Counted from the first letter of the stretch, positions 45,543 through 57,241 are shown. The stretch is 64,000 bases of DNA from Heliocidaris tuberculata (GCA_025618425.1 CM046838.1:3262715-3326714), one strand, 5' to 3'. Translations and numbers: made by a program. The notes: generated by a model from the letters alone, not told the origin.

Positions 45543-46611
45543 GTAAGCATTGGTAAAACAAGAATTGGCAGTACTAGAAGCACATACATGTAGATTTACA
45601 TCTAACATTATATTACAATACATGAAAAAAAAAACTTTTAAAAACTCTGGAAACAATACTGTTAAGTAGACGTTTTGAAGCCAACTGTCAAAAAGGTAAG
45701 TTAAAAGAGTTCGTGTCAAACCAAACAGAGCGAATTTGTTATCAATTCAAATAACTTCACATATACAGATCAACAGTTTATCTATGAATCATAAAGAATT
45801 AAACTTGTCCAAACACTTTCAATCAAAATGTCATGAGGCACAATTTATATACGAGACATTGTGCTCTTGCTAATGGGACGTATGACATTTGCTCCTGCGA
45901 CAATTGCTCCGGCTTAACTTTGCCATGTTAATCCTAAACCTGACCCTAACCCTAACCCTAATCCTAATCTTCACATTGTCCTGACCCCCCCCCCCCCCAA
46001 AAAAAAAAAAAAAAAATCATGACCTTGACCTTTACTTTTGACCTTTCGATATATGGACTGTGGAGCAAATGTCGCAGGAGCAAATGTCGGCGCCCCTGCT
46101 AATGATACTACAATAGAAAAAAAAAGTAGATCAAAAACACAAATAACGAATTATGAAGAGATGGGTAACAGGAACATCTGATCCTTACCCCCCCCCCCCA
46201 CCCTTCGGACGCAAATTAGGTCCTGCCAAAGGATTTTTGCTGGATCACCACTTGCTCAGATGTTTTGCACCCCCCCCCCCCCCCCCAAGCCACAGTCCGG
46301 ATACGCCACTGCTTTGGTCCCTGTCATTTGTGTCTGTGTTTAAAAAATAATAATAACAGCATGAAAGTCAGGAGCAAAAATTATTTTCGAATAAATTTGT
46401 TTACGTCTTCTTCCTCTTTATCATTATGATTAACAATGTTATTGCTATCCCCAGTATTAATTTATTATTATTATCGTTATTAATTTTTGATTACTATTAG
46501 TAATGTAATTATTATCATTATCATGATTATTATTACTACCATCATTATCATTTATTATAAATAGTATTATCATTATTATTACCATCATTATCATTATTGT
46601 ATTTATTATCA

Positions 46612-46642
<31 letters not shown>

Positions 46643-49600
46643 TACTATTATTATTATCATTATTATTATTATTATTATTATTAATTTATATATTTCTTAC
46701 TGTTATTTATTAGAAAAAAAATATTATAATGATCATCATAATCCCAGGAACTTTTTTCGAAAGTGGGGGAAGGGGGCGGGGAGTATTTACAAAGGGTGGA
46801 TAAAAAGTTTGAAAAATAACAATTTCGAGATAATAGTATCTTATTCTATTCTAATGCATCAAGTACCATCTTTAATATGAATTGTTTTTGTCTTTAAGCA
46901 GTTCTAAATATTGCTTCCTTATCATACTTTGCAGGTTTTTGTTTTTGCTTGTTTTTGTTATTTTGCGATGTGCTGTAAGGGGATTTTCTCAAATCCAGAA
47001 AGCTGAATTATGTTGATATTATTAAACATTACTCATAAAGGTATTAAGATTAATACAAAGGAGAGATAACGACATGTAAATGTAAATGAAATTACTCAAC
47101 ATTCGTACAAAATTGCTATGAAATTATGTCCATGTATTTCCAAAGCTGCCCTTTACATCCTCTCCGGCTCTGCACTGCGATTCTGTCTATTCTTTCTAAG
47201 AAGATTGAAATAACCAAAACATATTAGTAATCTCCTTAATCCTGTATCTTGCTTTGTATATATACCTTTTTTCTCATTCGAAGTTCTTTCTCTAAATGTT
47301 TATGTATGAAAATCCCGCCTCTTGGTTCGAGGAAATATCACTGAGATTTTAACAAAAGTGTAGCGTCTTGTATATGAACGAAAGTAAACATTTTTTCTAC
47401 ATAAAATTACTCATGATTCTAAAATAATGGTAAATTCTTTTCTAAAAAGATCATTAAAAAATAATTCTTAATTTCTATACTATTTTCCCCTTCTAAGTTC
47501 TTTATCCATACGTTTGTGTAATTTATAGGTCTGCATTTTGTTTAAAGAAATATTATGCTGAGGTTATTACCATTACGAAAGAGTAGAGTAATGTATAGTT
47601 TGCGAAAGTAAAAGTAAGTGATTTTGCTCATAAAATTACTTATATTTAAATTATTTTCATTTTTTTAAAAGAAGATCATTGAAGACATTTCTTTTAATTC
47701 TTCCTTCATATACTACTTTTTCCCTTCCAAGTTCTTTATCTAATCGCTGTGTAATTTAGAGGGTTGCACTTTGTTTGAGGAAATATCACTGAGATTGTAG
47801 CAAAAGAGTAGTGTCATGTAAAGGAACGAAAATAATGGGATTTATACAATTGTTTCTTGAGTTGGCCTAATTCTGCGTCGTGGGAAAAATGTATATTTTA
47901 ATTTGAAACCTGAATTTAAGGAAATCGAACAAAATCTAAGGAAATTCTGGTCCTCATTTAAGGAATTGGAATTTTGATTTGTGGAAGCACTTTGTAAGCT
48001 ACTGCTAGTCTGAGGAAGCTATCGAGAAAACAGGTTTTCGCTTCTTCTTGCCAGCAATTATTTGGATGGAATATATGTAGATGCACGCACAAGGCTAGAA
48101 AAGGCTATTACCAAGCTTTTGCTAGTTTTATGCAGGCCTGGAAATTTATTAAACGAAATTCATGTAGGAGTAATATATTACACATGTAACTTACCAAAAT
48201 TATTTTTTCCTTTTACTTCCTTGAATGAATGACATATCAATGCAAGTGTACCTTGTTACTATGGTATTTAATTTACTTCTTACCAGGAAAATGGAAAATA
48301 ACATCATCGGTAACTTTTATTGGTCTGATAATTTTTTTTTCCACTGTTGTAGACGCGACCCAATTGGTCTAAAGAAATTGGGAAGTAATTTTTGATCATT
48401 ACGTATTTGAAATTTTAAAATTGGTGTATGGAATCACCAAATTGACTGAATGAGAAGAAATCAACTGAAAGTCTCATGCACTGCACACAGAAATGGGCAA
48501 ATGAGACTACACACACAAATGTGGCATGAATGTTTGGTCCAAACATTTCAGTTGTTTCCCGTTGTATTTTAAATATGAGGGCAATCTTTTTCGTGGGACA
48601 TTTTCTTCCGTAATATTGTTCCAAACTGAAATAAAAAGAACGAGAAAGATCACAAATTATTTTTCAACTTTACCAGAACTCAGTCTTCTCTCTAAGTACG
48701 TGTCAATAGATCCAGCTTTGTAGGGCACACACGAGTAATTCGGGCCCCCATAGAAACACGTGTTCAATTGAAGCACATCAAATTAATCTCTCTACAAAAA
48801 AAAACAAAAAAAACCTTTTAATTTACAGAGTAACTACAACACCAATGATACTACAAAATTAGGTACTTTATTTGGGCACTTATCTTACTTACGCTAGTCC
48901 CAAATTCATCGGCAGCGGATGAATTACTCATGTGTGCCCTATATTGTAGGTCATATCTTAAAAATATAAGATATTTTGCTTCCACTTTGAAGAGTTTTCT
49001 CTACTGAAAATTTTGGTACCATTCATCCATTATGTTGTCTTTGCGTTTGCAGGTAGGGAGGTAAGAACGCCCCTTGTGACATTACTCAATTTTGTACTGT
49101 TTTTATGCATCTAGTTCATGGTACACGTTAAATACTGCTAAGTGGTATGTTGTATTGGGATTAGCTTCTGATGTAACTAGGAATCGCGTCTATTATTGAT
49201 GAATGGGACCAATAGTGGAAAAGGTACAGAAAAATTGCAGCCCCCCACCCCCCCCCCCCCTCCGTTAAAACAAAGAAAATAAAAAGCGATAGTCCACATT
49301 CAGTTCATTGCTACACTTTCTTTCTTTCTCAGGCTGGAAACATCGTACCAAGCGGACTTCTTCATAGATGGGGGGGGGGGGGGGGGGGGGGGGGGTGATT
49401 GGGGGTAGGGGGTGAGTCATAACAAAAAACGCCTAGGATAGCCCATCGTGTACATTCTGCTTCACTCCGCTCACCATAATGCAAACTACTTTGAACTTAC
49501 TTTTCTTGCTCTATTTCGACATTTTCAAATTAACATTAACTGGAAGGGATCGAAGCCCCCAGTGATGTTTCACGATGTTTTGTCCCGTAAGAAAGTCATT

Positions 49601-52600
49601 TCAGAACATCTGCAAAGCTCCGCTAGCAGCCGACACTTTCCTAGCAAAGCTATGCTAGGCTTCTGTATAAGGCACACACGAGTAATTCGGGCCCCCATAG
49701 AAACACGTGTTCAATTGAAGCACATCAAAAATTCATATTTAAATAATCTCTCTACAAAAAACGTTTTAATTTACAGAGTAACTACAACACTGATGATACT
49801 ACAAAATTAGGTGCTTTATTTGGGCTCATTAAATACTGTGAAGGCTGAAAAGAGGCTAATCACAAAATACGACTTCTCACTGCTGGGAACAGTGGAAATG
49901 CACTGCAGATCAAATAATTCCTCTAAAATACACCAAAGCGTCCAAGCTTCCACATAGGGGTGAAATATGAAAGAATGTGTCTTCCAAACACCATTTCTCT
50001 AGAAAAGATTCACAGCCGACAAGTATTCAATTTTATATGAATATTTTTGATCAGCTACCATTACGTCATCTTACTTACGCTAGTCCCAAATTCATCGGCA
50101 GCGGATGAATTACTCATGACGTGTCTTTAATACACTTTAGTACGCTTTCATTCAGTGATTTCGATTCCAGGCTCAGATTTCGTTTTAATACAGTACGTGT
50201 AATAAAATAGGTTATAATTTTATTTTCATTGTCATGATTGTGGTCGATTATTAGATTATTAAAAAAAAATTAATCGTATTTTGTATTATCTTGCCTTAAT
50301 TATTTCAAAGAAATAAACAATACATTTAACTCGATCTCTGCTAAAACTTTAATGTGGTCACATGTATACTCTTTGTTTTGTAATTGTGACAGGAATTTTT
50401 AGCTGGAAGGCTTTCAAGAGACAATTTACTCGCTCGATACTGGATCGGACTAGAAGATATGGACAATGACAACACATTCACATGGATTGACGGAACCGAG
50501 CCTAAGTATTTCTTCATTTGTTTTCTCATCACCTCTACTCATCTCTCCTAAAGGGTGGAAACACAGGATTAAATGAAAATGAGATATATGCCAATCCTAT
50601 TTTTATGATTTGAAAAAAATAGGGGCCTAATAATGATAATGTATTTTAAGCAACATAAATTCAATAGACAGGCCTATCACTATGGCCGAAAATGTTATTT
50701 TTTACACAGAACAGCCCTTACAATTATATAAATATATCTCAAGTGTAAATAGTTTTGAACTATCCAAACATATTTCAGGCAATTATAACCATGATAACTT
50801 GATTTAAATCAAAATTACGTATCCATAAATTTCGAACGAAACCGACGAGTTGGGTTGTCTCTAATTACAGAGATACACCATGAAAAAGAAACCATATTTA
50901 GCAATGACAATCAGAGGAGTTCGGGCAATCGTGCAGTCATTAATTGAAACCACGTTTCTAAATCTTCAGTAGGGGTGGAATGAAAATTAATTGAATACCA
51001 TTGCTATTATTCTATTAAGATACACTAACTGGGCTTCAACCATATCTAATGCACCAGAGAATCGATGCGTACATATGATAACCTCAACCGATGACTCCAT
51101 ACATGGACAGTGGGACAGGGATGATTGTAACATAGCACGTCGTCATATCTGTCAGATACCCATTGGTAAGATGATATTTTTATATATTATGGGGAAAAGA
51201 GAAATTTATTCTGTTTTACATATTTATGCAAATAATAATTCATTTTTCTGTGGCGATCAATATTAGGTAAATTATGTTTCCGATAGTTTAGCTATTTCTA
51301 TTATTCAGTCCTGTAATAATCAAGACCTGTGGTAATGATATTAATTTGTTAAATGCTCAGTTCTCATAACAATCAATTTGTGTTTGTTTCTCATTTGCCC
51401 AAGTCAAAACTGATTTGAATTCTCACAGCAATTTATTGCATTCTGTTATATCCGTTGACTTCATAACTGAATCATCGATCACGATTGAATTTTTCATTTG
51501 ACAAAGAAACCTCGGAATTAATTTTTGAAGAAAAAAAATGAAAAGATCATTTGTTATTCACTAAACAAAACAAAAAATACCGCTGTCAATCTTTCATTAC
51601 GATTTTAAGTTTAGAAGTTCTAGGATGAAATGTCCATTTATCGTTGGGAAAAGTATGTTTTCAGATGATACATGTGTAGTGTAAGTTCAGAATTAGTAAT
51701 ACATATAGATCTGTACGTCAAGAGAAAATCCGTATGGATAGCTTGATTGTTACCATTTCCCATTCTTAATCATTTGTCAACATTTGTTGGAATAAGTAGG
51801 AGCCAAATCGTAAAGTTTTCACAATGGTTATCATAGTAGAACTGATATTTTGCCCCACATTGACCATTAATCTGGTCACGACCTTCGGTTTCGTTGTGTG
51901 TTGTCCTTCTTCATCGTATTTTTTGATGCTAATGTGAAGTATAACCACGATATCTTTTCTCTTTTCATTTACTGTCGAATTATCAAGAAAATGATGTACT
52001 AAAAAGAAAAACGATAAGAATTATGCCTAGCCATGACACAATATTCGTATAATTTTGTTTCGATTATGTTGATAAACTAACTTTGACTAATGTGCTTTAG
52101 CTTCAATGCATAAGTCTGGGTACAATTTCCACCTCTGAATATGTCATGCATGATTAATCAGGAATAAAAAAAATTGAGAAAAATATGGTTTTTAGACCGT
52201 ATTGTCACAATACAGTTGATTATCTTGGGGAATCCTATTTATAGATCCCGCCCAAACCTGCAAACAGAAAAAAAAAAAAAAACAGTAATCAAATATACCT
52301 TGCACTGAAAGGCTCCAGTTGAAATTATGTATTCTCTGAGGTAACTATGCCAGTCACCGAAGTCACAAGAGTAAGCCTAGAAAGATACAGAATAAAAACT
52401 AAATGTAGAATCAGTGTAGACCTATACGTACACTGACATGCTCGTCACGCACAAACATTATCGCGATACATTGTCGAGATATCGATAGCTTCGAAACATT
52501 CAGAATTACCCCAAAAGTGACGTCAAAATATCGGTATAGCGAAAAATATACGGAGGCCTGACATCATGCGATATCCATTTTTTCTTCATGGTGAAAGTAT

Positions 52601-54965
52601 TTTATGTCACGTGAGACATTCCTGGCCAATCCTTGCACGATGATTTTATGATGTAGGATATAATTTATATATTTTTCTCCTATTCTTTGTATAGTACCAC
52701 CAGCATTAACTGAAAAGCCCGAGGCATACAAGATAGGGATGTCTAACATAGTAATTAGGTGGGCAAGTTGGAACATGTCCAAAGATATTGGCGAAGGCCC
52801 TGTTCTTGCCTACAAAGTTTACGTCACTGCTAAAAACGAAACGACTGAACGCACCGAAACATTGTTACCGTCACAAGTAATTTCAGAAACACTAGATTAC
52901 AACATAACTGGCTTGGAATCAGGAAAGTTGTACGTCATCCAGGTTGCCGTTATAAGGAATGGATTTGAATTTTCATCAGGAGAGAAAGGACCAGAGTTAG
53001 TTGTTGAAACGCACGGACCGGGTATAGGTAAGTGATTCTCCTGCTAAAAGATCAATTCTGCTTAAATTTGATAATCTATGGAATATTGAAAAGAGTGGAT
53101 GTTTAAAGCCCGGTTCACACGAGTCGTCATGGATCTCGTCAGTAACATGTACGGTTTTTTGAGCGTCATGAAAGAGTGATATATCGTTTTAAAAGTTACT
53201 GTGAAATGAACAGTGCAAACGATACATTTAATTACTGGCGTATTTGTTATTTGCCTTCACAGGCTCGATTAGCGCAGGAATGACGCAATCGAAATGAGTT
53301 TCGTGTGAGCCGAGATTTAAATGACCTTGGCCCTCTTGCATAAAAAGTTGCGATTAAATGCGACTCAAAAAAAGGAAACGCAACTAGCAGGGCCGTCCTG
53401 CATAAAAAGTCGCGATTAAACGCAACTCAAAAAAAATTAAACGCAAGTCCCAAATACGCGATCCTGATTGGTTGAAAATCGAGTTGCGTTGAATTTTTTG
53501 AGTTGCGTTTAATTGCAACTTTTTATGCAAGAGGGCCCAGGGGTTATATATTCAACACACCAGTCGGGTAGGCTACTGATGATTCCATTACAATGTCCAT
53601 CCTTTCTTAGGTTAATAAATGGAATAGTAAGTCTATGGACTATAAAAACGGCCAGTGGACAACACAAAGGAATATTAAAGGCAGCCTAGCAATATTATAC
53701 TCCTATAGTATCACTTTATTTCAGTAGTAGATCAAACATTTTAACCTGTTGACTACTGAATCCTCTCATTCACATAGGCTTAATAGAGGGACCAATCGGT
53801 TCCCGTAGGCAATGGGTTTGAAGTTGAAAAATATACTGAACGATTAAAATGAAGTGGGATTATGGCATATGGATTATGCCAAGTATGTTACCTGCTAATA
53901 AGGCATATGGAGGTACTACAGGAGAAAATATAATGCGAATGTTTATCCATTTCAGACCAAGGTCCAGTCTTACAACGAGCTACGGTTGATCCAAATTAGT
54001 CGCAAGTCCTAAATTCAAATGCATTTTATATTCGTCTCCCTGTACAGGACTACGATTGAAATCAAACTCAATTTTAATCGTGATCTATTTCTTTTCGGTT
54101 ATGAATATATGATGGGGCGCGTACTGCCATAAGATAAGATAAAGGTACCATGACTTCATATATGATGTGATTTCCATTCCAGTACCGTTCAAAACCACAG
54201 AATTTTCTCCAGTCTCGGTTACCATGTGCCCAGTGACTGCTGCCTCCATGAGTACCTCCCAAATAACAGCAGGCAATATCGTCTCTGGTAATCAACCGTC
54301 TCGTCTCTGGCTTATTCTGTTCGTGATTTCGATGACAGGAGATGTGGTTGTGGGGATACTCGTCGTATTTCTCTGGTGATATGAAAATAAAATTTATTTT
54401 CTTTTCTCTTTTTGCTGCGATGTGATTTTATTAACTGGTTAACATAATCAGAGATAATGCTGCAAACTAGGAATAGGCTTAATATAGAGGAAATCATTTT
54501 GCAAACAATGTCACCAACACAGCTAACGGATGTTAAAATCGTTGGTATAACGATTCTGTAACGTGAGACACGGCGTCATGATATAATATTATTATGAGGA
54601 AACAAACTGGAATGAAAGTGTAGATGTAGCAAACATGGCACTTCTTTCGTAGTTGTGTGCATAATTATGTATTAGCCGTTGTGCAAGAGAATTGTATGAG
54701 CTTTCTTGATTTTTGTTTTCACACTAATGTATAATCATCTTTCTTCTTTTTATTCAAATTCCTTTTGTCATGATAATTGAATCTTAGCATTCGGTTAAGG
54801 CGTAAACTACCAAATGCATCGCCTCGATCAGATCCAAAGAGTCTTGATCCTACACCTCGCTACGAAAACCAAGCCTTCGATTCAACAAGCATCCGAGCAT
54901 ACGAAGAAATCACTGCACCTTACAAACAGAACGAGGTAGAATATGAAGAGCTAAAAATGCCGTGA
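45376..54965 (+). CDS. Locus B: type I C-type lectin / FN3 receptor with ITAM-like tail
   Basis: Exons: 45376-45542, 50393-50505, 51020-51165, 52695-53027, 54183-54375, 54788-54965. With the 3620-3695 signal exon the sum is 1,206 nt, 401 codons plus TGA; all phases agree. Order in that 401-residue model: signal 1-25; lectin domain about 27-167 with WIGL (98-101) and paired cysteines 65/163 and 135/155; fibronectin type III about 168-278; Ser/Thr stalk; membrane helix about 320-343; tail 344-401. The lectin lacks EPN/QPD and has WDR where WND is usual, so ordinary calcium-dependent sugar binding is doubtful. The tail holds Y368, Y381, Y388 and Y395, with YEEI and YEEL ten residues apart. Role inferred: cell-surface recognition and tyrosine-kinase signalling. 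The signal exon is the uncertain part. Confidence 0.75.
45856..46105. mobile_element. MITE with inverted ends enclosing telomere-like CCCTAA repeats
   Basis: CATTTGCTCCTGCGACA near the left is mirrored by CGCAGGAGCAAATG near the right, and GCTAATG occurs on both outer sides. The interior carries GACCCTAACCCTAACCCTAA (45942-45961) followed by a C14-A17 run. Confidence 0.6.
46140..46313. mobile_element. hAT-type remnant
   Basis: CCTTCGGACGCAAATTAGG, then GGATCACCACTTGCTCAGAT and a terminus CGGATACGCCACTG. The same blocks occur at 9745-9860 in the unit 3 MITE. Only one end is present. Confidence 0.5.
46440..46690. repeat. (ATT)n / (ATC)n microsatellite
   Basis: Trinucleotide repeat in the first long intron of locus B. 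No coding signal. Confidence 0.9.
47270..47850 (+). repeat. Three diverged tandem units of about 230 bp in intron
   Basis: Each unit has an AAGTTCTTT-(A/C)TC block, a TTTGTGTAAT-like block, then GAGGAAATATCACTGAG-(A)TT and ATGAACGAAAGTAA-like blocks, followed by AAAATTACT. They are most similar at the GGAAATATCACTGAGAT motif (47331, 47776). Confidence 0.6.
48723..48939. mobile_element. MITE, GGGCACACACGAG termini, TA duplication (short form)
   Basis: It begins GGGCACACACGAGTAATTC and ends GAATTACTCATGTGTGCCC, with TA on each side (48721-48722 and 48940-48941). It is 217 bp. It is an internally deleted form of the copy at 49670. Confidence 0.8.
49670..50127. mobile_element. Same MITE family, long form
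   Basis: It shares its first 150 bp and last 60 bp with 48723-48939 but keeps about 240 more bp inside (49830-50065). The right end has decayed (GACGTGTCTTTA). Confidence 0.7.
50393..50505 (+). CDS. Locus B lectin exon 2
   Basis: The acceptor (GTAATTGTGACAG) ends at 50392 and the donor GTATTT starts at 50506. Phase 0 in, phase 2 out. It encodes the diagnostic RYWIGLEDMDNDNTFTWIDG. Confidence 0.85.
51020..51165 (+). CDS. Locus B lectin exon 3
   Basis: The acceptor (TATTCTATTAAG) ends at 51019 and the donor GTAAGA starts at 51166. Phase 2 in, phase 1 out. It carries APENRCVHM, GQWDRDDC and HICQIPI, the last three canonical lectin cysteines. The expected EPN and WND calcium motifs are altered. 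Confidence 0.85.
51166..52282. other. Locus B intron, nothing recognised
   Basis: AT-rich intron with no repeats matched elsewhere in the window and no candidate exon. Confidence 0.5.
52283..52670. repeat. Dispersed repeat, copy 2 (of 31985-32720)
   Basis: It shares TAATCAAATATACCTTGCAC, then TATGCCAGTCACC and CATGGTGAAAGTATTTTATG with the 32-kb copy, but lacks most of the hairpin. It ends about 25 bp before the acceptor of the FN3 exon. Confidence 0.65.
52695..53027 (+). CDS. Locus B fibronectin type III exon
   Basis: The acceptor (TTCTTTGTATAG) ends at 52694 and a strong donor GTAAGT starts at 53028. Phase 1 both ends, the usual symmetric phase of FN3 exons. The B-strand Trp (IVIRWASW), the C-strand LAYKVYV and the F-strand GLESGKLYVIQVAV are clear. 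N-glycosylation sequons include NET and NIT. A second donor 6 nt upstream is in the same phase. Confidence 0.85.
53107..53315. mobile_element. MITE with AAAGCCCGGTTCACACGAG-like termini
   Basis: The left end reads TTTAAAGCCCGGTTCACACG and the right end TTCGTGTGAGCCGAGATTTAA, an imperfect inverted pair. TTTAA lies at both borders. Confidence 0.6.
53329..53538. mobile_element. MITE, GGGCCCTCTTGCAT family, copy 1
   Basis: GGCCCTCTTGCATAAAAAGT is mirrored by ACTTTTTATGCAAGAGGGCC. The left arm is partly duplicated (53386-53440). It sits 13 bp right of another MITE. Confidence 0.8.
54183..54375 (+). CDS. Locus B stalk and transmembrane exon
   Basis: The acceptor (TTTCCATTCCAG) ends at 54182 and a GTGATA donor starts at 54376. 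Phase 1 in, phase 2 out. A Ser/Thr-rich stalk leads to LWLILFVISMTGDVVVGILV. An Asp lies within the helix, unusual and possibly used for partner assembly. If the donor is ignored, TGG TGA ends the frame at once. Confidence 0.75.
54386..54391 (+). promoter_or_regulatory. Possible intronic poly-A signal
   Basis: AATAAA lies 7 nt after the TGA that ends the unspliced form of the membrane exon. It could make a tail-less receptor mRNA. Confidence 0.35.
54788..54965 (+). CDS. Locus B cytoplasmic tail exon with stop
   Basis: The acceptor (ATTGAATCTTAG) ends at 54787. Phase 2 in: TG plus C gives Cys, then IRLRRKLPNA, a basic stop-transfer. The tail contains YENQ (a Grb2-type YxN), YEEI and YEEL, ending KMP and TGA at 54963-54965. 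Confidence 0.75.
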
Positions 54966-56180
54966 AGGAATAAAGGAGCACCACTATCTGGCATACATTT
55001 TTATTTGGCCATTTTAGTCATTCAGTCATCCAGTGTTTATTATGTTGTAATCTTGTGCTACGTTCATATAAAAAATATTAACCTCATTCAATGAGGATAC
55101 TTAATACTCAAGGGCAGCTTTAATACCACATAGTCTTGACTAATTTTTATTAGGTTGATGGACAAGGCTATTGGAATTGCCTCAGCTTATTTTTCAAAAA
55201 GTCTGTGCGATCGTGTAACTCCTTATAATAGCGTATCCGAGAACAGAGACCCCCCCCCCCCCCCCCCCCCCCTTGGGCGGAAAAACGGAATGTGAATTGG
55301 GCAGTTCTGCGTGACGTATATACTGCAAATAGCATGTTTTTTCTTCTTTCTGCGCCTTCAAATTATTTTTATACTCCCATTTTGCAAATTTTATCTCTGG
55401 GCTAAAGCTGTTAATCGTTATGGAGTATACATTATTTTCTCACTAAAAAGATCTGTTTTTATGACAAGTACTAACGATTAGGGAGTACTTAGTCTTAACC
55501 ATGAAATGTGTCTTGGAGCAATGCAACCTGACCAAGAAAATATCCTTACCTGTCTGAGTTAAAAAGTGCATGTATCTTTTCTGAGATAAGAGCATGGGCG
55601 GATTTTTCTTTTTTAAATCTAGAAAAAATATTAACATTACTTTGTAAAAAACAAAAACAAAAACAAAAACAAAAACATAACAAGTTTGAGTGACGTATGT
55701 TAGCTCCAGTAGATCTGAGATGGCGGTTAGGACGCTGAGCTGCCGATTGACGATATTCTCCAAGCTGCATGTTTTAAACATGGTACGCACAGGTCAGTGG
55801 TGAACGATGCTGTACACATAATGCACTAATTTATCTCAGATATCCTTCTCATAACAAAGCTGGAAAGCTGTACAATTTGCGATTTCTGTTTTAAATCATT
55901 TTAAATCTGAATAAGCCTATTATGAATTTCTATATTTCTGAATTGTTTTGATGTTATTTAAGCTATTTAACCCTTTGTATAACTAGACAAAGATTACTTG
56001 AACTTGTATGTTACCAAAGCAATTCCAGGGTTAGTATATTTTTGTGGAAACAGTATTTGTTAATACACATTTTTCATATGATTGTTAATGATTTCTATAT
56101 TGTTGTGATATATATGTGATATACCCTTATGTTTATGAACAGAATGTTGATGTAATAAATAGATTTTTAAAAATAAAATC
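54966..56180 (+). other. Probable 3' untranslated region of locus B
   Basis: No gene is seen. AATAAA signals at 56154-56159 and 56172-56177 are candidates for the transcript end. A MITE remnant (55100-55216, CTCAAGGGCAGCTTTAATA) and a C29 run near 55251 are included, so the limit is uncertain. Confidence 0.4.
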
Positions 56181-56607
56181 ATTGATATCTTTATTAATTT
56201 AACGAGTGATTGACTTATACATTTCAAAACCTCCCTTTAGTAGTAAGCGCGTTTTGTTTTTATATTTTTTACCACGAATGGTACAATCATCAATTCAGTA
56301 AATATGTAATTCAAGATAACGTGCAAGCAATGTTACCGAGTGCCGTTAAACTATTATTTGAGCTGGAAAACGAGCACGAGTGAATACTGTTAATCTTAAC
56401 TGAAAATCCCTTTTTATGTAACCCAGTATACATGATGAATGTAGATTGCAAGCTATTGATCCAAGGAGTATTATATTTCAGACTCTTTAACATTATGTGA
56501 GTTTGCAAAGAGGGTGAGAGTGAAAGAGAGAGATGAGAAAAGGAAAGAACCTAGGGATATGTACAGAATAATTAACACTGACTGAAACTTGGGTACAATC
56601 AGTTATC

Positions 56608-57241
56608 TATACTCAACCAAAAAAGTGATTCCCCCCCTCCCTTTGACACTTTTTGATATTATTGTTCATCTGTTCATTCACAAAGCAAACTATGCAGAAT
56701 TTTCCTACCAACATTTAGTTTGGTTATTTGTAAACAACTGATTATGTATTCATAATTAAATTATGGTTTTTATTGCAGTATGGATACAAGAATAAAAGTG
56801 CACTTTTTGTTTCATAAAATAATGCCATACATGGTTTACTGTGAAAAATCTTTTTTCAATTCTTTTCAACTTTAGTTCACGTAAAGACGGCTGATTTGTC
56901 ATCCAGATTCATGAAACTGCATTACAATTTTTTTTTCTCAATCATTTTCAATTCAGTTTTAATGAATTTAGATTTCAAGTTATACGCCTATAAATAAAGA
57001 ATTGAATTGACTAGAGTGCACACAATACACCCTGCATTGCGTTGTTCTATACCGACTGCAATAAAAACCATAATTTCATGATAACAACATAATCAACTGT
57101 TCACAAGTAACTAATCAAAACGTGGGTAAAGAATTCTGCATAGTTTGCTTTTTGAATGACCAGATTTCATCCAATATTTCTCGAGTTATTTTGAAAAGTG
57201 TAGGGGTGGGGGGGGGGGGGCTCACTTTTTTGTTGAGTATA
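56608..57241. mobile_element. MITE with TATACTCAAC(C/A)AAAAAAGTGA termini
   Basis: The left end TATACTCAACCAAAAAAGTG is mirrored by CACTTTTTTGTTGAGTATA. Inner stretches such as GCAAACTATGCAGAATT and AATTCTGCATAGTTTGC also pair, so the whole 630 bp folds back. Confidence 0.8.

Noticed and set aside
49448..49810. 120-residue frame
   Set aside because: Its second half is inside a MITE and the first half has no recognisable domain.
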